This document shows positions 16,971-24,648 of a stretch of 64,000 nucleotides of DNA, in pieces; position 1 is the stretch's first letter, and each line of letters starts with the position of its first letter. The notes under the pieces are model-generated. The model was not told where the DNA came from. It was given only the letters and a program-made list of their open reading frames with translations, and ran no database searches. Source of the DNA: Bacillus solitudinis (lineage in GTDB: Bacteria; Bacillota; Bacilli; Bacillales; Bacillaceae_D); contig NZ_KZ454943.1 of the NCBI RefSeq assembly GCF_002797395.1, positions 2,713,871 to 2,777,870 of the forward strand, in the 5' to 3' direction. The translations under genes and the position numbers were made by a program.

Positions 16971-19841
16971 ATGGCTAGAAAAAAAATGAGTAAGAAAAAA
17001 TTTCGTATTTTGTGGAGTTCGATTTTAAGTGTTTTGTTAGTGATTGCTATCGGTACGAACGTCGCATTAGCTTATTATTCCGAAGTCATAACGTCATATT
17101 TTACTAAAATTGACATAACGAGTAGTGAATCGGTTGAAGCTCGTGAATATGCAACAGAAGTTGCAGAAGGTATTGCTGATGAAGGTATTATTCTTTTGCA
17201 AAACGAGGAAAACGCTTTACCGCTTCATGAAGGAACAAAAGTTAACGTGTTTGGTTGGAGCTTTACTGCACCGATTTATGGTGGTACTGGTTCCGGTGGT
17301 ACAGACGCATCAACTGCCATTACACCTAAAGCGGGTTTTGAGGCAGTAGGAATTGAGATCAACGAGGAATTATATAATGCTTATACAGAAACAGGTTTGA
17401 CAAGACCGGTACTCGGTATTGAAGGTCAAGACTGGACAGTTCCAGAGCCTAAGCCGGAAGAATTCTACACAGAAGAGTTATTAACTCAAGCGAAAGAATT
17501 CTCTGACACAGCGGTTCTCTTTATCGCCCGTTCTGGTGGGGAAGGTGCGGATCTTCCACAAAGTTTGTTTGGACCAGATACGTATGACCCAGAAGGTAGC
17601 CCACATTCACCGACGGGACAAAAATTTGGTTTTGAAGATGACCAAGATCCAAATAAACATTATCTTGAACTTACGAACAGAGAACTAGGTATGTTAGAAG
17701 CTGTAACCGAAAACTTTGAGAATATCATTGTCGTTGTTAACAGTGCAAACACATTTGAACTTGATTGGGTTAATGATTATGACCAAATCAAAGGTGTTGT
17801 AAATATCGCAGGACCAGGGCAAAGTGGATTTGGTTCTCTAGGTCAAGTACTTGCTGGTGATTTGAATCCTTCTGGTAAAACAGTAGATATCTTTGCTAAG
17901 GACCTTCAGGAGGCACCTGCAGCAACCAATTTTGGTGACTTTGATTACGTTCTAGAAAATGCTGATGGAAGTTTCTCAACAGCAACAGATGCTAAAGGCG
18001 TTCCCTTGAAATATGTAGACTTAACAGAAGGAATCTACGTTGGGTATCGTTATTATGAAACGGCTGCCGCGGAAGGCAGTATTGATTATGATGAAAAAAT
18101 TCTCTATCCATTTGGTCACGGGTTAAGCTACACAACATTTGACCAAGAAGTAGTAGCTGACAGTGTAACATGGAATGAAACAGACATTTCTGTTGATGTA
18201 GAGGTTACAAATACAGGGGCTGTCGCAGGTAAAGAAATTGTACAACTTTATTACTCTGCACCGTACACGGGAAAAATCGAAAAAGCATCTGTTAACCTTG
18301 CAGCATTCGGAAAAACAGGTGAAATCGGGCCAGGTGAATCAGAGGTTGTTACGGTATCATTTCCAGTAGAAGAAATGGCAGCATACGACCACAACAAATT
18401 ATTCAGTGCCAATGGTGCATATGTACTTGAAGCAGGCGAATATAACCTGATGTTGATGAGAAACTCTCACGAAAAAATCGCTGATGTAGCATCACAAACA
18501 CTTTCGGAAGTTGTTTATGACGAAACTGGGCGTTCTTCTGATGAGCAAATTGCTGTTAACCAGTTTGATGAAGAAGTGGCAGGTGAAGGAAGCATTGACA
18601 CCTATCTTTCTAGAGCTGAAGGCTTTGCAAATCTAGATATAATTAATCAACATGAAACATTTACAGTTATGAATGAAGATGGCAGTACGAGCGAAGTACA
18701 AGGTACATTAGTCGATACGGCATTTGTTGATATGGTAAATAGTAAGCGTTATGATGTGCCAGCTGATACACATGAAACTGCACCGATTACTGGTGCGAAA
18801 AATGGTTTAGTGTTAGAAGATTTTGTAGGTGTACCTTATGATGACGAAAGCTGGGAACCGTTGCTTGATCAATTAACGGTAGCCGAATTAGTAGATGTCT
18901 TTAAACACGGTGGATATAAAACGGCTGAAATTGCATCCGTTCAGAAACCAGTTACTAGGGATTACGATGGTCCATCAGGTATTAGTAATTTCATTTCAAG
19001 TACGCCATTCTCAGGTATTCCATTTCCTGCGACAGTGATGCTTGCTTCAACTTGGAACATAGATCTTGCTACTGCAATGGGTGAAGCCATTGGTGCTGAA
19101 GCACAATCTTATGGTGTGACTGGTTGGTATGCTCCGGCAGCGAACATACACCGTACGGCGTTTGCTGGAAGAAACTTTGAGTATTACTCTGAAGATCCAT
19201 TGCTTTCTGGTAAGATGGCAGCTGCAACTATCGAGGCGTATCAAGGTAAAGGTGGATTCGTTGTTATGAAACACTTTGCATTGAATGACCAAGAAGTTAA
19301 TCGTACGTATGGTGTTTTAACATGGGGCGATGAACAAACGATTCGTGAAATTTACTTGAAACCGTTTGAGATTGCAGTAAAAGAAGGTGGAGCATTAGGA
19401 ATGATGTCTTCATTTAACAGTATTGGAAACGTATGGGCTGGTGCTGATGAGAGTCTTCTTAAAGAAGTGTTACGTAACGAGTGGGGCTTTAACGGTTTGG
19501 TTAACACAGACTTCTTTATCCAAGATTCGTACCCATACATGAATGCTGAACTAGCGGTACGTGCTGGTAACGATATCCTTCTTACAGGTGTTGCACCATT
19601 TGGCGCGCCGGAAGTGAATACAGCAAGTAATGATACATTATGGGCGATGAGAGATGCTGCTAAAAACGTACTGTACACGGTAGCAAACACGAGTGCAATC
19701 GATGATGGAATGAGCACAGATACACCAAAATGGATTGTCAACACAATTATTATTGATATTCTTGTAGGTTTAGGTATCATTCTAGGTTTCTTCTTTACAT
19801 TCCGTAATAGCAGGAAAAGAGAGGAAGAACGAGTAGCATAG
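16971..19841 (+). CDS. Domain-permuted family 3 glycoside hydrolase with membrane anchors at both ends
   Basis: A 956-residue GH3 enzyme whose domains are in reversed order. A basic N terminus and one helix (about residues 13-36) lead into what is normally the C-terminal GH3 sandwich (VAEGIADEGIILLQNEENALPL onward) and a fibronectin-III-like domain (about 390-500). The catalytic barrel comes last: DYDGPSG near 664, GRNFEYYSEDP, KHFALNDQEVNR, and the likely nucleophile Asp847 in GLVNTDFF. A second hydrophobic helix (about 921-944) precedes a basic C-terminal tail. Both tails are basic, so the enzyme body should face outside. Permuted GH3 beta-glucosidases are known from rumen bacteria; the double anchor is notable. 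Substrate not predictable; beta-glucosidase or beta-xylosidase type is likely. Confidence 0.88.
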   Translation: MARKKMSKKKFRILWSSILSVLLVIAIGTNVALAYYSEVITSYFTKIDITSSESVEAREYATEVAEGIADEGIILLQNEENALPLHEGTKVNVFGWSFTAPIYGGTGSGGTDASTAITPKAGFEAVGIEINEELYNAYTETGLTRPVLGIEGQDWTVPEPKPEEFYTEELLTQAKEFSDTAVLFIARSGGEGADLPQSLFGPDTYDPEGSPHSPTGQKFGFEDDQDPNKHYLELTNRELGMLEAVTENFENIIVVVNSANTFELDWVNDYDQIKGVVNIAGPGQSGFGSLGQVLAGDLNPSGKTVDIFAKDLQEAPAATNFGDFDYVLENADGSFSTATDAKGVPLKYVDLTEGIYVGYRYYETAAAEGSIDYDEKILYPFGHGLSYTTFDQEVVADSVTWNETDISVDVEVTNTGAVAGKEIVQLYYSAPYTGKIEKASVNLAAFGKTGEIGPGESEVVTVSFPVEEMAAYDHNKLFSANGAYVLEAGEYNLMLMRNSHEKIADVASQTLSEVVYDETGRSSDEQIAVNQFDEEVAGEGSIDTYLSRAEGFANLDIINQHETFTVMNEDGSTSEVQGTLVDTAFVDMVNSKRYDVPADTHETAPITGAKNGLVLEDFVGVPYDDESWEPLLDQLTVAELVDVFKHGGYKTAEIASVQKPVTRDYDGPSGISNFISSTPFSGIPFPATVMLASTWNIDLATAMGEAIGAEAQSYGVTGWYAPAANIHRTAFAGRNFEYYSEDPLLSGKMAAATIEAYQGKGGFVVMKHFALNDQEVNRTYGVLTWGDEQTIREIYLKPFEIAVKEGGALGMMSSFNSIGNVWAGADESLLKEVLRNEWGFNGLVNTDFFIQDSYPYMNAELAVRAGNDILLTGVAPFGAPEVNTASNDTLWAMRDAAKNVLYTVANTSAIDDGMSTDTPKWIVNTIIIDILVGLGIILGFFFTFRNSRKREEERVA

Positions 19842-19900
19842 GTAGCATCAAGAATCTAAGATTGTAAGTCTTGTAAACTTAATGAACAAAATTATATTTT

Positions 19901-19927
19901 AGCGGTACTCCTGTTAGGAGTGCCGCT
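19901..19927 (+). other. Hairpin in the leader of the second GH3 gene
   Basis: AGCGGTACTCCT pairs with AGGAGTGCCGCT (one wobble) around a 3-base loop, just before the GH3 start. No T run follows, so it looks more like an RNA-stability or processing element than a terminator. The right arm and flank recur before the third GH3 gene at 24617-24648. Confidence 0.5.
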
Positions 19928-19950
19928 GAAATTGCAAATGAGGCATCGAC

Positions 19951-22374
19951 ATGAAATACAAAGACATAATAGAAAAAATGACACTAGAAGAAAAAGCATC
20001 CTTAATGTCAGGAAAAGATTTCTGGACAACGCAAGAAATTGATAGACTAGGAATTAACAGTATCTTTCTTGCAGATGGACCGCATGGGATCAGAAAACAA
20101 GCGGAGGCAGCTGACCATCTAGGTCTGAATGAAAGTATTCCGGCAACTTGTTTTCCACCCGCAGCAACAGTAGCGAATAGCTGGAATGTAGAACTCGGAG
20201 AGAAAATTGGACAGTATCTTGGAGAAGAGGCCGTTGCACAGAAAGTAAATGTCTTACTTGGTCCTGGTATTAACATGAAAAGGGATCCTTTGTGTGGAAG
20301 AAATTTTGAATATTTTAGTGAAGACCCATATCATGCAGGGAAACTAGCGGCTGGTTATATAAGAGGGATTCAGTCTCATGGAATTTCAGCATGTGTCAAA
20401 CACTTTGCTGTAAATAACCAAGAGGAAAGACGAATGTCTATTGACACAATTGTGGATGAAAGAGCGTTAAGAGAAATTTACTTAACGGCTTTTGAAATTG
20501 CCGTTAAAGAAGGTAAAACAAAGACAGTGATGTCGTCCTATAATATGCTAAATGGCACCTACACAAATGAAAACATTCAATTAATGAGAGAAATTCTTCG
20601 TGATGAGTGGAAGTTTGATGGAGTTGTTGTCACGGACTGGGGCGGAAGTAATGACCGTGTTGCAGGATTACAAGCGGGCAACGAGTTAGAAATGCCAACG
20701 ACAGCTGGAGAAACAAATCAAGAAATTATTCAAGCAATCAAGAGTGGAAAAATTAAAGAAGATGTATTAGATGAATGTGTTAATCGTTTACTTGATTTAA
20801 TCATTTCAACAGAAGAAGTATATAGCAAGCCGCAGCATACAGAATTTGAACTAGATGAGCACCATAAAGTTGCACTAGAAGTAGCGGAAGAATCGATCGT
20901 ACTCCTTAAAAATGAAGGAAACGTACTACCGTTAAATAAAGGGATTAAGGTTGCTATAATTGGGGATTTTGCCGAAAATCCAAGATACCAAGGTGCGGGT
21001 TCATCCATCGTTAATCCTACTATTTTAGATAATACGTTAGAAAGTTTAGATGGATCTGGATTAGTTAGCATAGGATACGAACCAGGATTTGAACGTTATG
21101 GAAGAAAAAGTAGGAAAAAAATAGATCAAGCATGTGCACTAGCGAAAGAAGCTGATGTTGTTCTTTTGTATATTGGTCTAGACGAAGCGACTGAAGCTGA
21201 AGGACTTGATAGACAAAACATGAAATTACCGGCTAATCAGATTGAATTATTACATGCTTTGTATGAAGTGAACCCGAATATTGTGGCGGTACTTTCTAGC
21301 GGAGCAGCAATCGAAATGCCATGGATCGATAAAGTAAAAGGGTTATTACACGGGTATTTAAGCGGTCAGGCAGGAGCTAAGGCCATTCTTCGAGTTTTGA
21401 CTGGAGAAGTAAACCCATCTGGAAAATTAGCAGAAACATACCCGATCCGATATGAGGATACACCGGCTTATTACCATTTCCCTGGTAAAGAAGTAAGTGT
21501 TGAATATAGAGAAAGCGTGTATATTGGGTACCGTTATTATGATAAAGCGGGCATCGATGTTCGTTTTCCATTTGGATTTGGATTAAGTTATACCGTATTT
21601 GAGTACTCAGATATTCAAGTTAGTAAGGCCGGTGTCACGTTCCGATTATCGAATAGAGGCGATGTCGCTGGTATGGAAATTGCACAGATGTATGTAGCTT
21701 GTCAATCTGACGCGATTTTCAGACCGATGAAGGAATTAAAAGGATTTACTAAAGTATTTTTGAATCCTGGAGAAACGAAAACAGTAATGATTCCTTTTGA
21801 TGATAAGACATTCCGTTATTTTAACGTAAAATCAAATCAGTGGGAAATTGAGGAAGCAACCTATGACATTATCATTGGCGCATCAAGTGTGGACATGCGA
21901 CTAAAGGATTCCATTTTTGTTGAAGGTACAAATGCACCACTTCCTTATGACAAAGAGAAGCTACCTACCTATTATTCTAGTAAAGCTAATAGCGTAAGTG
22001 AAGCTGAATTTGAAGCTCTTCTTGGGCGTGAAGTGCCCGTTTCTACTTGGGACAGAACGAAGCCACTAGGTTATAACGATACAATTGCACAGTGCCAGTA
22101 TGCAAAGGGGGGATTTGCAAGATTTGCTTTTCGTTCTATATCTTTTGCCCATTGGTTCCTAAGAAAAATTGGAAAAAGAGAATTAGCGAACCTCATTATG
22201 ATGTCCGTGTATCATATGCCATTTAGAGGAGTGGCTAGAATGACGGGTGGCGTGATCAATATGCCTATGCTCGATGGGATTTTAGTGATTGTAAATGGAC
22301 ATTTCTTCAAAGGATTGCGTCACGTAGTAAGAGAAAGAAGTAAAATGTTGAAGATTGCTAAAGACAATAATTAA
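19951..22374 (+). CDS. Family 3 glycoside hydrolase (first of two 807-residue paralogues)
   Basis: Canonical domain order: catalytic barrel first, with FLADGPHGIR, LLGPGINMKRDPLCGRNFEYFSEDP split across conserved loops, VKHFAVNNQEERR and the nucleophile Asp229 in VVVTDWGG. Then come the GH3 sandwich (ESIVLLKNEGNVLPL), a fibronectin-III-like domain (RFPFGFGLSYT onward) and a C-terminal tail of about 100 residues with a semi-hydrophobic stretch (HMPFRGVARMTGGVINMPMLDG). No signal peptide is visible, so the enzyme is probably cytoplasmic, perhaps membrane-associated through the tail. The likely activity is beta-glucosidase. It is followed after 30 bases by the GtrA-like gene and is closely related to the gene at 24649. 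Confidence 0.92.
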   Translation: MKYKDIIEKMTLEEKASLMSGKDFWTTQEIDRLGINSIFLADGPHGIRKQAEAADHLGLNESIPATCFPPAATVANSWNVELGEKIGQYLGEEAVAQKVNVLLGPGINMKRDPLCGRNFEYFSEDPYHAGKLAAGYIRGIQSHGISACVKHFAVNNQEERRMSIDTIVDERALREIYLTAFEIAVKEGKTKTVMSSYNMLNGTYTNENIQLMREILRDEWKFDGVVVTDWGGSNDRVAGLQAGNELEMPTTAGETNQEIIQAIKSGKIKEDVLDECVNRLLDLIISTEEVYSKPQHTEFELDEHHKVALEVAEESIVLLKNEGNVLPLNKGIKVAIIGDFAENPRYQGAGSSIVNPTILDNTLESLDGSGLVSIGYEPGFERYGRKSRKKIDQACALAKEADVVLLYIGLDEATEAEGLDRQNMKLPANQIELLHALYEVNPNIVAVLSSGAAIEMPWIDKVKGLLHGYLSGQAGAKAILRVLTGEVNPSGKLAETYPIRYEDTPAYYHFPGKEVSVEYRESVYIGYRYYDKAGIDVRFPFGFGLSYTVFEYSDIQVSKAGVTFRLSNRGDVAGMEIAQMYVACQSDAIFRPMKELKGFTKVFLNPGETKTVMIPFDDKTFRYFNVKSNQWEIEEATYDIIIGASSVDMRLKDSIFVEGTNAPLPYDKEKLPTYYSSKANSVSEAEFEALLGREVPVSTWDRTKPLGYNDTIAQCQYAKGGFARFAFRSISFAHWFLRKIGKRELANLIMMSVYHMPFRGVARMTGGVINMPMLDGILVIVNGHFFKGLRHVVRERSKMLKIAKDNN

Positions 22375-22404
22375 CATAGCTGTGAGTGACAAAGGAGAGG
22401 TAAA

Positions 22405-23037
22405 ATGGGTATAGAAAAAGTAACAGAAAAAAAGCCAGTTTCAGGACCTCTTAGGTTCTGGGCAAACTATAAAGAGAAGCATCCTAATATTTCACAATTT
22501 CTAGTATTCTTTTTATTGAGTAATGGTATAACTGTGCTACAAATTGTGTTAATGCCATTATTTAAAAGTATATTTGCGCAAACCTCATTAGTAGACACGA
22601 GTTTCCGTATCTTGCAGTTTGGGCAAAACTTCGATGGCAGTCCTTATTATGTTTTCGATTATGCAGCAGGTGCATTGTCAGCAGGCGGTGGAGGAGGATT
22701 AGCTTACTTCCTTGCCGTACAGATTACGATCGCGATTGCCCAGATTATTAACTTTTTTGCTCAAAGAAGTATTACATTTAAATCGAACAGCAACATTTGG
22801 AAGGCTGCTTTCTGGTATTTTATAGCTTATATCTTAATAACGATAGGTGCTGCTGTAGCTCAAGGCTTCTATAAAGCTCCGATTTATGATTTGTTTATGA
22901 ATACGTGGGGAATGGATTCATTTGGTGAGACTGTAGCAGATGTCATTACGATGATTATCAATAGTGCTATTGCTTTCTGGGTATTCTTCCCAATATTCAA
23001 AATAATTTTTAAACAAGAGCCTGAAAAGCAGGACTAG
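22405..23037 (+). CDS. GtrA-like multi-pass membrane protein
   Basis: A 210-residue membrane protein with about four hydrophobic helices. The INFFAQRSITFKS segment near residue 120 is the GtrA-family signature (loop between helices 2 and 3). GtrA proteins are proposed flippases for lipid-linked sugars used in O-antigen, teichoic acid or other cell-surface glycosylation. A Gly-rich loop (LSAGGGGGLAYFL) precedes the signature helix. An AAAGGAGAGG ribosome binding site lies upstream. It sits 16 bases before the glycosyltransferase gene, consistent with a lipid-linked sugar pathway, and directly after a GH3 gene, an unusual pairing. Confidence 0.8.
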   Translation: MGIEKVTEKKPVSGPLRFWANYKEKHPNISQFLVFFLLSNGITVLQIVLMPLFKSIFAQTSLVDTSFRILQFGQNFDGSPYYVFDYAAGALSAGGGGGLAYFLAVQITIAIAQIINFFAQRSITFKSNSNIWKAAFWYFIAYILITIGAAVAQGFYKAPIYDLFMNTWGMDSFGETVADVITMIINSAIAFWVFFPIFKIIFKQEPEKQD

Positions 23038-23053
23038 AAAAGGTAGTGTATGT

Positions 23054-24070
23054 ATGAAATTATTATCAGTAGTTATACCTTGTTATAATTCACAAGATTA
23101 TATGAGTTATTGTATAGAATCCCTATTGCCTGGTGGAGACGATGTAGAAATACTGATAGTGAATGACGGCTCAGTTGATCACACAGCAGCAATTGCTGAT
23201 GAGTATGCATCTAAGTACCCTAACATGGTTAAGGCCATTCATCAAGAAAATGGTGGACATGGCGAAGCTGTTAATGCTGGAATACGACATGCATCCGGAC
23301 TGTATTTTAAGGTTGTAGATAGTGATGATTGGGTTGATATTAGGGCATATTTGAAGGTTTTAACAACATTAAGAGAATTAAGTACGGACGATAATATGGT
23401 CGATATGGTTATAAGCAATTTTGTTTATGAAAAAGAGGGTGCGAAATACAAAAAAATCATGAAATATGACAATGTCCTTCCACAAGATGTTATTTTTGGT
23501 TGGGATGACATTAAGCAATTTCGTAAAGGACAGTATATCTTGATGCACTCTGTTATTTACCGGACACAATTGTTGAAGGATTGTGGCTTAGAGCTTCCAA
23601 AGTACACGTTCTATGTCGACAACTTGTATGTCTATGCACCAGTGGAACATGTAAAGAGAATATACTATGTTAATGTTGATTTATATAGGTATTTCATTGG
23701 AAGAGAAGATCAATCGGTTCAAGAAAATATCATGATTAAACGTATCGATCAACAGATCAAAGTGAATAAGCTAATGATTGACTGTGTAGATATCGATTCG
23801 ATTCAAAACGAGAATCTAAGACACTACATGTTACGACATTTGGAGATTGTCACTGTTGTATCATCGATCCTATTAATCCGTTCTGGAACGGCGGAAAACC
23901 TTCAGAAGAAAACTGAGTTATGGAAGTATATTAAAGACAAAGATACCCGACTATATCGTAGTTTGAAGTACGGGATTATGGGTAATTTAATTAACCTTCC
24001 AGGGAGTGCAGGGCGAAAGGTTTCTGTTGGGGCATATAAAATCTCTCAAAAATTAGTTGGATTTAATTAA
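23054..24070 (+). CDS. Family 2 glycosyltransferase
   Basis: A 338-residue GT-A fold transferase. The N terminus has SVVIPCYNSQDYM, then ILIVNDGSVDHT, an acceptor-region ENGGHGEAVNAGIRHA, and the metal-binding DxD motif in KVVDSDDWVD near residue 93. Unlike the bactoprenol glucosyltransferases that usually partner GtrA, it lacks clear paired C-terminal transmembrane helices. The sugar donor is not predictable. It probably forms one transcript with the GtrA-like and GH3 genes and ends at a strong hairpin. Confidence 0.92.
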   Translation: MKLLSVVIPCYNSQDYMSYCIESLLPGGDDVEILIVNDGSVDHTAAIADEYASKYPNMVKAIHQENGGHGEAVNAGIRHASGLYFKVVDSDDWVDIRAYLKVLTTLRELSTDDNMVDMVISNFVYEKEGAKYKKIMKYDNVLPQDVIFGWDDIKQFRKGQYILMHSVIYRTQLLKDCGLELPKYTFYVDNLYVYAPVEHVKRIYYVNVDLYRYFIGREDQSVQENIMIKRIDQQIKVNKLMIDCVDIDSIQNENLRHYMLRHLEIVTVVSSILLIRSGTAENLQKKTELWKYIKDKDTRLYRSLKYGIMGNLINLPGSAGRKVSVGAYKISQKLVGFN

Positions 24071-24071
24071 G

Positions 24072-24115
24072 GAGGTTGTTCAAAAAGCGTGGTTTTTCCC
24101 TTTTTGAACAACCTC
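24072..24115. terminator. Hairpin after the glycosyltransferase gene
   Basis: GAGGTTGTTCAAAAA and TTTTTGAACAACCTC are exact 15-base inverted repeats. The stem follows the stop codon directly and can act on either strand. Confidence 0.7.
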
Positions 24116-24149
24116 TCAGCAATGAGCCGAGCCTCTGCATGCTTTTAAA

Positions 24150-24178
24150 GTCGCACGATGAGTTTCTCATCGTGCGAC
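24150..24178. repeat. Perfect GC-rich inverted repeat
   Basis: GTCGCACGATGAG and CTCATCGTGCGAC are exact 13-base inverted repeats separated by TTT. No T run follows on the plus strand. It is more GC-rich than its surroundings and could be a regulatory RNA structure, a protein-binding site or part of a decayed element. Confidence 0.7.
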
Positions 24179-24259
24179 GAGCAGCGCGTGGAGCCATTGT
24201 CATGTTTTTGGGGTGCATTTTGAACACGATCTTAAACAACGGACTTAAAAATCTAATAT

Positions 24260-24303
24260 AAAAACAATGAGAATATCATAATGATGTTCTCATTGTTTTT
24301 ATA
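24260..24303 (+). terminator. Terminator in the GT2-GH3 intergenic region
   Basis: AAAAACAATGAGAA pairs with TTCTCATTGTTTTT, a 14-base stem ending in T residues. Confidence 0.75.
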
Positions 24304-24648
24304 CAAAATCAGAAAGTATAAAATTTCTAGTGAATCAGAGAAGGTTAGAAAGCTTACTTAAACAAAAGCCTGCTCTGCAGGTTTTGTTCAATGTTGCATG
24401 TTTCAATTGAATTGAATTCACTAATCCGGGGAGCTAATTTGAGGTTTTCTGTTTTTATTATGGATATTAGGTGTTTAATTCTGTTAATATATGGGTGGAT
24501 TAGAAAAGACCAAATGAATTATAAGTATTAGAAAATAGATAGAATCTATTGTAAAATAGCTCTATGGTGAAGTAAATAGCAAAATAAAAAAGGCTTTCGG
24601 AAGTATCTCTCTTGTGGAGTGCCGCTGAAATTTAAATGAGGAATTGAA
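24304..24648. other. Intergenic region upstream of the third GH3 gene
   Basis: About 345 AT-rich bases. It holds a further hairpin (AACAAAAGCCTGC with GCAGGTTTTGTT, 24361-24389), and near its end a copy of the leader found before the gene at 19951 (GAGTGCCGCTGAAATT then AAATGAGG). I find no gene. A separate promoter for the third GH3 gene is expected here because at least two terminator-like hairpins isolate it from the upstream operon. Confidence 0.5.

Noticed and set aside
19352-19780. 142-codon minus-strand frame opposite the permuted GH3
   Set aside because: Lies entirely antisense to a well-supported catalytic domain; its openness follows from the codon use of the sense strand.
24076-24261. 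61-codon frame after the glycosyltransferase gene
   Set aside because: It reads through two inverted repeats, has no family similarity and its start lies inside a hairpin.
24072-24303. Insertion sequence or MITE
   Set aside because: Several inverted repeats are present but there is no transposase, no flanking target duplication that I can see and no second copy in the window; kept only as hairpins.
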